Shown: positions 35,428-46,833 of the stretch, one piece after another
How positions within the stretch are numbered: position 1 is the first letter of the stretch
Layout of the letters: every line of letters starts with the position of its first letter
Assembly: GCA_963969395.1 (NCBI GenBank)
Contig: OZ017797.1
Span: forward strand, 32,302,001-32,366,000
Direction of reading: 5' to 3'
From: Pseudoscleropodium purum
Lineage: Eukaryota > Streptophyta > Bryopsida > Hypnales > Brachytheciaceae
Length of the DNA: 64,000 bases
Notes under the pieces: generated by a model
Told to the model about the DNA's origin: nothing
Seen by the model: only the letters and a program-made list of their open reading frames with translations
Databases searched by the model: none
Made by a program: the position numbers and the translations under genes

Positions 35428-38400
35428 ATGGAGCAGCTCCCTTCCGCACTTGAGAAGTTGATCCAGCAAGTGCAGCGCCGGCACTCGCAGATGATTAACG
35501 ATTCTGTACGACTTTGGCTGTACAAGGCCGGGGAGGAGAAGGCTCTCCAAATTCTAACAGAAGTTGAGCATTCCTTAGGATGTGTTTCTCCTTTAGTCCC
35601 CTCTGGAATGAAAGTGAGTCCTGCTGGGAGTCCAACTTGTGTGCCTTGGCCTGTTACAACAGACGAGTCACCCAAACTGCCTGGGCCTGGGTCGGCTATC
35701 TGTGATAGTTTATCAAATGCAACGCTGCTGGCAATTGACATTGAGAATGGGATTTGTAACAAGTCAGGGGGTTGTAAAAGCTATGGAGAGAGGCCGAAGG
35801 GTATGCCACCATCATCCTCGCTCTTTGTTGAAGACAGCAGCTCTCAGCAGAAACGATCCATTGTTGCGGAGTACGGAAGTTCCGGTCGTAGGAACGTGAA
35901 GGCTAAGAAGGAGAGGAAGGAGCATGAGCAGCCAAAGCTGTTTGATTTTTTCAGTCAATTCAAACTTCCTTCCCCTTCATTGGTTCCTTGCGCCTCAAGT
36001 CCCAATTTGAGCGGTTCTGTGTTTGCAGATGCCCGCAAACTTGACTTTGGTGGTTTGGAGCCAACTAATTCACCTTCCGATTATTCATCAGAGGTTATTG
36101 CTCCGAAGTCAGAGGGCAATGGGGGACATCCCAGGGAGTGTAAGTTTCGTTTCAAGGGGTATGCGCTTCTGGGGTCAGAGTTTCCAACGACAGACCCAGA
36201 CTGGATCCGTGCCTTTGGAGAGCTCTCGTTCACCAAACGATTCCTCATCTTGGACCACTGTAAAGAGTAAGAATCTAAACCCTAAATTCTCTAGCTAAAA
36301 TAGAAAGTCTACGTTAGAAGCTGGCAATCGATTCTAGTGACTTTCATAACATATTCCTAGCATTCGAAAATGTAAGACATAATTTCTCCTTCGTATTGGT
36401 ACATTTTGTTACATATATTTTGTTACCTTCATTGAAACTTCCTAATTGGTTTGTTCAATTCCTTTAAATGTGGATGGGATCAATCTTGTCCACTGGGGCA
36501 TTTACGGGTTAGATCCCAGTTTGGTGGAGAACGGAGTTCGAAACTATCTCTGTCTGCAGCTTGCGTTCTTTTCACTTGTGAAATGCCAATCTTTTTGCGT
36601 TTGTTCTCTTTGTTAGCGCCTGAATAAGTACACGTCTTGTAGTTGTAGTGAATATTGGTGAAAATATCGATTGAACTGTGCAGGCCAGAGGAATTTCCAT
36701 CCGTGGAAGAGCTGATGGCCTTCAAAAATATGGAGGTTGATGTGGTGGATAATCGACTTTTTCACCGAAATAACCGTGCTTCCCACATTGCCATGGTGCG
36801 CATTTCTGAATTCATTTCTAAGATTACGATGCTTTGATCTGTTCATTCTTACTTTGGTCTCACGAGCTGTTTGTATGTAGAGAGATTGGTCGAAGTTGAA
36901 AGGACAGTTGGTATTCATCTGCAATGTGAGACTCTCCGGCAAATGCGAATTTTCGGTAGGTATTCTCTCAACCAATGAATAGTCATTACCGTTTACCATC
37001 CTACATCTTAGTGCTTGTTTTTCAGAAATCTCTTTAATTGAGATTGCTTGAAGGCATGCTGCAATGACGCACATAGTAATCCTTCGTGACCGTCCTGCTT
37101 GTTTAGCTGTTCAAAGTCGGTGTTTCTATCGCATGCTTTGGCCAAGATTTCAAGGTTTTTAACTGATCACTTTGACTAACCATATTGTGAAAAATAAAAT
37201 TCGTGGAGGGCCAAATTTCATATCACCAAAACATGTGACGAACATTGCATGTGCTGGTCAAGAATCAAATAAAACTGAACGAAAGAAATACGACCCACAG
37301 AAAAGTGCTGAAAGAAAAACCTTAGTTCTTTAGAGTCTTAGTCCGTGGAATTTATAAGTAAAAAAGTTGATGGTTTTCACAGGGGCCGAGTTCTGAAAAC
37401 GGGAGCACCCCACTGCAGCGCGCATTTCGCCCGGAGAATGTCCTCAGGGTCAACTTTGAAGACACCGCACATACAAACTACATGATCTTAGATCGGTACC
37501 GATGCCTCGGTATACACGGTATTCCTTGTGGCTTGAAGAAATTCGTTTTCTACGGTATGCTAGCCAGACCTAGGTGTGGTTCTGATCGTGACTTTGTATT
37601 TTGCTTGAAACCTATCAGTGCATTCAATGCTAAGCTAGAGAACTCATTCCTGTGGTTTTCGGCTGTTTTGAGTGTTTTTTAATCATTTGATTGGAATTTT
37701 TTGCGGTGGATCTTGTCCCCATTTTTGAGAGGATTCCAATTCACTACAATTTTTTATTATTAGGACAAAGTACATGAATACTTTATGAATTGTTGACTCT
37801 CGAATTAGTAGGGTTCCAATCATGAATCGAGACTTCGGCCAGGAACCGTGAGTATTGCGTCTGCCTTGAAGTAACTCATCTCGTACAAGTCTCACGTCCT
37901 TGGATAACTTTTCAATCCCCGTGGGTCTCCATCTCAAAGAGTAGCCAATTTCCTTGCTTTTGAGATTCCAATGCCATGTTAGCTTTATTTCTCCGCTCCG
38001 AGCACTGTAGCGTGTGCCTGTTGAACGTGATAATACTTCACGTGGATTAGATCAAGCATTGGAATGCAGTGTGTAAATACAAATCATCGCTGAAATACAT
38101 ATCCCCAAGATTTTAATGCATATGACATCATCAGTCTTATTGTGAAGTTCGTTTCAATCTTGTGTGCAGCATACAAGGATGCTGATTCTAAGAAGAAGCA
38201 AGGAGTTTCCAAGAAATCAACGTATGGTTGCCGGAGTGTGTTTCTTGCCATCGATTCCTTAGCATCAGCAGATACAGAAGATATCTTTAAGAGATTCAAA
38301 AGTATCGCTGAAGCGTGAAGCTACATCATGCATCCCACTGTGCCGTCTTTAGCCAAGGCAATATCAAGGTGAAACCTCTTTTGAGTGGTTATTACAACTC

Positions 38401-41400
38401 TACGATCACGATAATATGCAGGAGATATAATCTTCAACAAAACTATCCTCCCATCTGAAATTGAGGACACCGTAATCGAGATAAAATTACAGTTTTTGTT
38501 ACTATTGCAATGCTTAACTTGAAATCAGAACACTGAACTAATGCTATGATCTCTCTGTAATTGCACTCTGTACCTGCACATTCCCTGTACATTCCGCGAA
38601 TCTCTTATGCTATTTACAAATTTGATTCGGCAACTTCCCCTCGTCAAGATGTGAACACAGGTCAGAGTGCATTCAGGTCCCGATTTTTATCCCCGAGACT
38701 GTGCAATCAGAGTGGGTTGAGTTCTTTCTGAGAGCAACTTAACGATTTATGGAACCGAGCTAGCTTATGATTTCAGCGTCTGTTCTTTTCGTGGCACTGA
38801 GTCAGTATTACTAATGAGAACTCAAGGGATGTTTCCCGGCAAGAACTGACTTCCAGGTTGGCTGTGATGCTTAAGGCCCGTCTTCGACTAATCTGTTCGT
38901 CTACAGCTAATCTGTTGGCTAATCTGTTGTTAAGGCTGCAGCTTGCGTTGTCGCAAACAACTCAGATCCCACTGGACTTTAAGAAAGTTCATGTGGAATA
39001 TATCGATGACATACCTTGTCGGGTACTTTTTCCGCTCTTTCCTCTCGGAGTATTTTTCTTTTAGTCAGAAAAGACTTGTGAAATGTTGCTCATGGTTCTT
39101 TTTCACTATCGTAAGTGTCCAAGTACCAAATAACTAAATTTTTACCTAAATCTCATGCCAGGATGAAAATGGGAATGGAATAAAGGATTCAAATAACAAA
39201 CCTTTGATTCATACGGATGGTTGTGGATACATCTCAAAAAACTTGGCTGCAATGATCCAAGGCATAGTGATTAAGGGTGTCAAGCGGCAAGAGAAGACGG
39301 ATCAAAAATACAAGCAGGTACTATACCATATTAATGAAGTAAAAAACTACAAGTTTTTTACTCATTGTAGAATTTTGCCTTCGCTTCATATGTGGACTTC
39401 AGAAATTTTAGTTCAAACTGATTTTTCATTTCTCTTATGAATTATGATCGATAAGCCGAATTTAAGATTAGATTGGCTATTAAACGTTGTGGACTTTCTG
39501 AAAACACACTTGATTTTATTCATATCTGTAATTCGGCAGCTTCAGATCCTTTTCGTATAGATGTCCTAGGTCTAAGAATTGACAGAAACTGTCATCAGTG
39601 TGTAGCACCAAGTGTGAGTTTGAGAGTTGAGAAACCCTTGGGCTTCTTCTAAGCATAATTTAAGAATTAAATTCAACTGACCATCTTCTTGTCCAATGCA
39701 GGAAGATCCTTTGATGATGCAAGTTCGGGGATTCCACCAAGGCAATGTCTGGAAAGGGGTCCATGTTGTCAACCTCAAGGTAAGGTGTGACACTGCTAGT
39801 CTATTGGCATGGAGTCTTTGCAGTGGAGAGTTAAAGTGGTCTTCGCAAGTGAACTTCATTTGGGTGAGTGATTAGAAATTTTCCACATCTTCAAAAGTCT
39901 TAATTTTGTTTTGAAATGCCCTGATCCATGTAGATCCCAGACAATACGATCCAAGTTAGGAAATCAATGTTGAAATTCAAAAGTGATGATATGCTTTGCT
40001 CAGCCACTTTCAAATCGCTGGAGCTCTGCAACACCAGGTATGTTCTTACATGAAGTCCTTGGTTTTCTGATTATTGTTGTAAGGTAACAACTCATAATAG
40101 AAAACTGAACATCTTTCCTATTATTAAATCGGCTTTGTTTTTAATGACCCTTTTGGCAAATTGAGAGACATTTTCTTTGCAGTTTAACTTGGAGAGAGGC
40201 TGAATACTATTAGAAACCAATGCCTTTGGGTCAGAGATGGATTCGGATGTTGCTACCGTAATACCAAGTTTGCAGGTAACACGAACCCTGAAAAATATGA
40301 AACCCTGCATTTTGATTGTGATAATGCAGCCGAAGACCCTCGGATGCCAAATTATTCCAGCACTTGATTCTCCTTCTTAAGCGTGGGGGTGTGAAAGACG
40401 AAGTCTTTCTCAGTTATGTGGAAGCAGCTGTAGACAAGCTCAAGAAGTATTTTAAAACTCCTTGGGAGGCACTACGTGGTAAGTGTCCAATTCCTTACAG
40501 CTTTGTTACTTTATTTCGACAACGTATTCTTTTAATCTCATCAACTTTGGGCGAGGCAGGGTGTTGCATTTGGCCAGGTGTATCCATTTCTTGTAGTTGG
40601 GAGTATTCGGTTTCCTAATCGCAAGCTTTTCGGCCAAAAAATTGTTACTTTTCGTTTAGATTCAGTTGAACATATCTGGTTTTTTGCCTACACTTTGGGC
40701 TGTGTTCTTACTGTGATGCTTATGTGTGAAGTTGCCGTTAAGAATATGGACTCGCACCGCCAGGCATTGTTAGCGGTTGAAATGTTGATGGCCGGGCTGA
40801 AGCCTGGGAAAGAGCCTTTTTTACAAAAGATTCTACTTGAGATGGTCAAAAGTAAGCTTCAAGGTTATCTTTTGGGGAAGGTGCCAGTGCCGAATACAGC
40901 ATATCTAATGGGTTGTGCTGATCCCACTGGTTTACTGGAGAGAAACCAAGTGGCCATCCTCTTGTAAGTTTGGTTACTGTTTCAATTTTCAATGCTCTTT
41001 TCAGTTTGCTTTTTATCTCCCTTTCATCTAAGATCTATGTGATGAATCTTGATAGTTGTTTGTGTTGTGACAGTGGGAACGGTTTGAGAATTTGTCGGGA
41101 CAAGGTTCTTGTTTACAAGCCACCTGGGCTCCATCAAGGTGATGTCCATGTTTTCGAGGCGACATGGAATAAGGAAATTGAAGCCCTGGTTGGCGGCGGC
41201 ACGTATGGTATAATGTTCTCGACGAAAGGAGCTCGATCGATCACTGATGAAATGGCTGGGAGTGATCTGGATGGGGATCAATATTGGGTGTCATGGAATC
41301 CTGAGGTATGGTGAAAGAATCCCAGTACCGTATGTGTGTTTTTAATACTTGACATTTTTCTCAATTTCCTTTAATTAGCTTCTGATAGTTGACCTTGTGT

Positions 41401-43463
41401 GTGGGGTGCTTTAGTTGGTGGACAATTTCACTTCCAGTGATCCTTGGGAGGCTCCTAACATCAAAGAGGAAGAACCACTCTCCCGGCCAACTGATGCTGA
41501 TGAGTTTGAGAGTTTGCACTTCAACAAGTTTATCCAAGCTCGGTTTGACCCCAGGTGTGAGTTCATTATTTACTCAATCTCCTTGAAGTTGTATTTGGTA
41601 GCAGTGATTACTGGTCCTTTTGTTTTGTCTTATTTTGGAAGTGAGTTGGGCATTTGTTTAGAGCATATTGGAGCATACAAGGGCATTAGCACACACATTA
41701 GAACAGCACTAGAACACAAATTCTCAACTACATTTTCAAAGCACTGTTTTTGATGTACTGGCTGCATTTTCATTTGTTTTCTTTCATGTTTTGTGTTGCT
41801 TTGATTTATTTTGGTGTGTTGGAAACCCTGTTCCTGTTTACGATAACCTTGGCTTGGTCAATGTCATTCTGATATGCCCCAGGGTGTCCATGACAATGCA
41901 GTAAAATCAAAGGCATGGCGGCAAATACTTGGCTCAGACTGACAGATTACACCATGAGTAGGAATGAGTCTGAGAGGGACCGAGTACTTTTCAGCGAACG
42001 TATTCCTGCAATTGTCAATTTGTTCTATGAGTCTTTGGATGCCGACAAGTCCGGTAAGGAGGTGAGTATTTTGCTTCCCAGACCCTGCACTTTTCATCCA
42101 AAACTCTCATTGGCTTCGAAACAGAACTTTGATTGAAGTGTGCATTCTTTGAAACCAGGTGAAATGGTGCAAGGAGCTACAATTCAGGTTTTATCCACAC
42201 TTTCTGGAGAAGAATAAGGATGATGCTAACCTTGATCCAAGAAAACAAAATTGGAATGTCTCAAGCACCAAAAAGGTTCTGACCAAAAAATACGAGTATG
42301 AGTCGACTTCCATTCTCGGGAGAATATATGATTTGGTGAAGAACGAGAATTTTGACACGCTACTGGAGAGTTCGTCTCTTGCTGCCTTGTTTCCTTGCAT
42401 CTTGTATGCCTGTTGCATGTTCTCAGTTTCAGGTCAGTCCTGTGCAATTACTGTGGTCCACGATAAATTTAAAGATTGTGGTCCACTTGAGAGTTCTGAA
42501 TCGTTGTAGTGCTGGTTTTGGAGATGTACTAATTGGACACCACTGAATTCTTTCCCCACAGTACTTGCACGGAACTGTAGTACCGATTTGTGAATACCTG
42601 TAGTAGAATTTGACCTCTGATGGACAGTTTTTATTGTCATGTGCAGTTAAATAGATAAATAATTTGAATTTGAAGGTTGGGAGGAATATAGCCAATGCTG
42701 GAGCAAGCACTTTTTTAATTACAAGAAAGGAATGAAAATTGAAATGCGGAAAAGTGAGGAGCAGGAGTTTAAAAACTGTGCCTCTGAGAACATCTTTGCT
42801 CATTACAAAATGGTACGTCTTTTGCTTGTGCTTGCCAGGAAGTCCAACTTCAAGCTAAATGCTTTTACTAGTTTTTAGGAAGGTTAGTCATATTTTACTC
42901 TTTAATGCCTAAATATTCTTTTGGATTTTTGCACATTTTGCTTAGATCTCTGTCCTCAATATTTTTCATCTCATTTTCATGACATTTTTCATAAAGAAGG
43001 GCTGTCTTTTAAAGATTCAAGCATCACTTTTGATGAATGATGAGGTATTTAGACCAAACATTGGTTTGAAGCGCTCTGCTGGATATGAATGTCGGAGCTC
43101 TTGCGGTAAACTTCTCGTTTTGGGGATTTCAATTTTATCGACTATGGGGAATATCCAGCCCTGACGAATCATGTTAATAGTTGAGTCTTGGAATTTGTTC
43201 CTTCTTCTTTTGCTGTGCTAAGTAATTTTTTGTATCAGATCTTCGTTGGTGAGGGAAAGTCTGAAGAGCAGAGATTGAAGGAAGCCTCTGCAATCTACGC
43301 AGTGGTGTATGAAGATTCAAAGAGCAAAGAATTGCACCGCCGAACTCTGCAATTTGCCTGGAAAGTGGCTGGTTCAGAGCTATGTTCAATTTATTCCCGA
43401 AATACGAGCGAAGGATCCATGTGCTTGGCTCGGGAAAACCTCGGTTTCTTCTTGAGGCAGTAG
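35428..43463 (+). CDS. RDR: Gamma-clade RNA-dependent RNA polymerase with in-frame TGA
   Basis: Plant RDRs copy single-stranded RNA into dsRNA for Dicer-dependent silencing. Seventeen exons fit one frame: 35428-36266, 36684-36795, 36881-36955, 37383-37554, 38170-38368, 38935-39022, 39162-39317, 39702-39779, 39934-40037, 40330-40478, 40732-40963, 41074-41305, 41415-41554, 41902-42061, 42159-42432, 42676-42812, 43239-43463. The total is 1,124 codons; angiosperm RDR3/4/5 proteins are nearer 1,000. The N terminus resembles RDR3/4/5 (QVQRRHSQ, GEEKALQIL). Further matches are LPxRAFRPENVLRVNFED-type, IHTDGCGYISKNLA, VYKPPGLHQGDVHV, the catalytic DLDGD (codons 799-803) and a C-terminal FAWKVAGSELC block. 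Codon 449 (38316-38318) is TGA inside conserved sequence, at the place of Arg in related proteins as I recall them. All splice sites look usable, so this is a recent loss, a tolerated readthrough or a sequence error. Confidence 0.93.
38316..38318 (+). other. In-frame TGA in RDR exon 5
   Basis: Exon 5 reads ...FKRFKSIAEA, then TGA, then SYIMHPTVPSLAKAIS, which joins exon 6 LQLALSQTTQIPLDF. Both sides are conserved in gamma-type RDRs, so the stop interrupts real coding sequence. A single C-to-T change at 38316 in a CGA codon would explain it. Confidence 0.85.
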
Positions 43464-45174
43464 TTATTGCCGCAATTTTTCTTCCATGGGTTGGATTTTG
43501 GAGAGACTTTTGTGACTCTTTATGATTTTCTCTGACAGAGATAGGCGAGACCAATCCAGGGAGAATTTCCCTTTGTAAATATACAAACACAATTAGTTCT
43601 TTGAAGGAAATGTATTCTGAACTCACCGCCGCAGTAATTGTAGTTTGAGACACAAGTTCCTCGAGTATTACTTCATATATGTGGTTGGAAATCAAGGTGT
43701 TACTGGCTTGATGGCTAAATAAATAAGTTGTGAATATACCGCCATCTTATCCCTGCAATGCCAAAACCTTATGAATGGTCAAACATGTTCTGCTTCATGC
43801 TTATGCTGAAAATGGAGGACTTTTATCCACCTTCGGTCATGATAAATCCAAATCTTTGAGTTAAGTTTAAACCTGGAACGCCGGGCTGGACTCTACATGT
43901 AGAGATCTTTCTGTCTGGTACAGTGTGAAATATTTGCTTAAAAAAACCCAAGAACACTCATTGGAGTGCCGCAACAGCAGAAACTGAGACACACTTGCCA
44001 AGGCTGCGGGAGCTTCGGCGTGCCGGCGTTTGATTCTCGCCGTTCTTGGAAGAGAGATTGATACACGACTTTGCTGCGCGTCAAGGTACAATTGGAGCTC
44101 ACTTAATTTATTGCATTCATTTCTTCATGAATCGTAAAGCGTCGATCGTCCAAGGTCAGTTTCTTATCAGAATACTCGGGATCGTGTTGTGAGAATTGGT
44201 CCGAAATTTGTGTAAGTGACGAGGAATGGCAAATTGGCAAGTGGACATTAAATAGTTCTCATTCTCTGTGTGACTGTTTTGAACAGGTAACGGTTGGTGC
44301 TTCGTTTCTCTGACAAACAATTACCTTGCAAAGACTCTACTTTCGTAAAATATAAAATTGGGGACACGGCAGGTCAAGCGCGGTGCGTCGACTTCTTATT
44401 CTGTTTTGTGTAAGAAAAATATTTTTAGGCTCCTCTCCCCTTGAAATAATGACCTCATTCCCACATCAGAAAGAAGAAGACGGCCCCGATAAAGAAACCA
44501 GGGCTCCTCTCGTTGCCCTTTTCTTCCTCTCTCGTTTATGTTGTTGGGTTCCCTTCGTTTGATCGGTGGTGTTCCAGCAATCGCGATTGACGCTTCAATC
44601 TGCATCCATGGTATGCGTGTTTGGTTTAGGGTGCAGAAAAATGTGTGTATATGATCGAGCAAGGTCGTGATTGAGAGCGTTCTGCGTTGCATTGGAGCGC
44701 AGCCCAAGAGCGTTGCATTACGTCTCAACAGGAGCTTTCAGGTTCGACATTTTCTAGAAAGCTCTGCTTCAATTTTGCCGCAGTGTATTTTTCGTTTGGG
44801 GGAGTGCACCGGAATGGTTAAGATTAGGGTTTTCTGAGATTTTGAGTAATGATCATAGCATCTAGAGAGATTCACCTTACATCTGTGAAAGAAGAGACTG
44901 TCTTTTGAAAATGGAAATGTTTAAACTGGACAGGTTTCTGATAACTTAGATCATTTGTAGTTCTATGTCAATGTCGTAGCAGGAGGATAGGGTTTTAAGA
45001 GTCTGCTTTGGAGTTTTCAGCTCTTTCACCCATCCGCTGCAATCCGAGTTTAATGGAAGATATGGAAGAAAAGTACTTTATTATCGTGAAGGAATCAACA
45101 TATAAAAAGTGTATTGCTTGATTGATGGAAATTGCCATATTATTAAAGTTTCGTTTCATTGCTACCATTTTTCT
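43464..45174. other. Intergenic between RDR and CCT1 relic B
   Basis: GC content is intermediate and sequence complexity is higher than in the AT-rich deserts. Short frames on both strands (43867-44091, 44396-44728) show no recognisable domain. A plus-strand CATCCATG/GTATGCG context near 44605-44615 resembles an exon-intron border, but no continuation was found. Confidence 0.4.
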
Positions 45175-46833
45175 TGGATGATGAAGCTTCAAGTCTCCTA
45201 TTTCTTGAAGTATTGCTGGTGTTAATATTAGTCGAAGGTTTGTGTGTCAGTTTTGGATTTTGTTGGTTAAGTCTCACAAATATCAGAGTTCATAAAGTTA
45301 TCCGCAGTCCTTTGAATGAGTGTTCTCATTGCTGATCCTGTCTTAGAATTTTTTTTCTTTCGGTGTCTTTACTAAGTATTCACTCCCATGATCGCCTACA
45401 TGAATAAATCATGTAATGACTACATTCTGGATAAAATGGAACGCTCCATTCACGATTCTTTCAATATTGTGAAACGTACATTGGAATCAAATACTGTAAG
45501 TAATATGATTCTTACATATTCAATATTTCAGTTGCTCAATTGTCGGATTCTTTTTTCTATTACTCTTCACATGCAGTGTATTGTGACTGCATTTTTTTTG
45601 TTTCGTAGCATTTCTGTGAGTTACAGCGAAGTAATGGCTACACTGTAAGGACTCTGATGACGGAACCTAATTAAGCTCCGTCTGAATTGAATGTTGACTT
45701 CCAAACGCTTCATTCATTGTTTTCATTTCGTCTGTGGCAGGTGGTAGCAGGAGGACGAGCTGTGGAAGCCGTTTTGTCAGTTTACTTTGAAAACCTGGCA
45801 ACTACTTTGGGTTCACGGGAGCAATTTGCTCAAGCTGAATTTGCTGAGGCTCTTCTCGTCATTCCCAAGGAACTACGTTATCCTTTCCGCCCTCGCAAAC
45901 AATAATGAAGTATAGCAGCGACAAATAGTTTCATGTTCCTGGTGCTTTTCGTTGATAAGGTCGTAGTTAGGGAATCCTAACGGGTGAGTCTTTTTCTGAA
46001 GATAATCAAAATTTCTAGTCTTCATGCCAAGGTTCTCGGTTCTGAATGATAACAGCAATGGAATGCATCGTCCCTTCTCTGTGAACCATATTTAAAGCCT
46101 CATTTGAACATGTGGGTGCGGAACAATCAGGTGCTGGCTATGAATGCAGCTAAGAACTCCACAGAACTAGTTGCTACACTTCTTGCATACCACTACAATG
46201 CTCAAACAAAGGCTGATAAGCAGCACCTTGCTGGGTGAGTTTCGTTTGGTCATATCAGTTGCTTGTGGGTTGCTTTTTGTTTTAGATAATACAGACCCCT
46301 GCCTTTGAGATTAGTTTGGCATTCCAAATCATACTACAAATGAAAATTAGAGTGACTCTGAATCTGCTTCTGTGTGTGCAATCTTGGCGAATTCTTGAAT
46401 TGGGTTAAACAGGACTGGGTTGGACTTGATCAAGGGCGTAGTCAGAAACAGTATTGAAGCTGGGGAGATCGAGCCAGCCATGAGCAAAGTCGAAATTATT
46501 CAGGTGTGGACAATTGTCTGTGTCAGAAGGTTTACTTATTGTCTTCATGCTTGGAGTTTTATTTTTAGGCCAGTTTTGCCTTTCTCTTCTATTTTCACTA
46601 GCAAGTGACTGATGATGTTCACAATTTGCACTTGTTCAAGGACATGATGATACTAATTCGTTCTGTTGTAATGCCTTTGCACAGTTCGCTACTGAAGCTG
46701 CAATTACAAACTCTACGAATTGATGAAATGATCAAACTCTACAAGGAGGAAGATGGTGAACAATGAGCTCATATTTTAGAGAATTTTTCCGATATAAGAT
46801 ATGCAAGTCCATCCGCAGACGTAAACCTTCAAA
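45175..46833 (+). pseudogene. CCT1: CCT1 (TCP-1 alpha) 3' half, relic B
   Basis: This is the inverted partner of 24228-26282. Remnants are: about 45418-45495 (DYILDKMERSIHDSFNIVK), 45741-45869 (VVAGGRAVEAVLSVYFENL, ending IPK), 46131-46234 (LVATLLAYHYNAQTKADKQ), 46413-46503 (RNSIEAGEIEPAMSKVEII) and 46685-46766. The exon encoding VLTFADMEGG is missing: about 370 bp are deleted between TAATG and CAATGAC relative to relic A. The final exon has one extra base in ATTACAAACTCTACG, so the conserved RIDEMIKL is out of frame. The conserved GG of the nucleotide-site region GGGAVEA reads GGRAVEA. The donor after IPK lacks GT, as in relic A. It retains introns, so it is not a processed copy. Confidence 0.9.

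Noticed and set aside
36613..37074. 153-codon minus-strand frame over RDR exons 2-3
   Set aside because: Antisense shadow of RDR coding and intron sequence with no family match.
38303..38321. Mini-intron that would remove the RDR TGA
   Set aside because: GTATCG...AAG could be spliced in principle, but an intron of about 19 nt is far below plant minimum size and would delete conserved residues.
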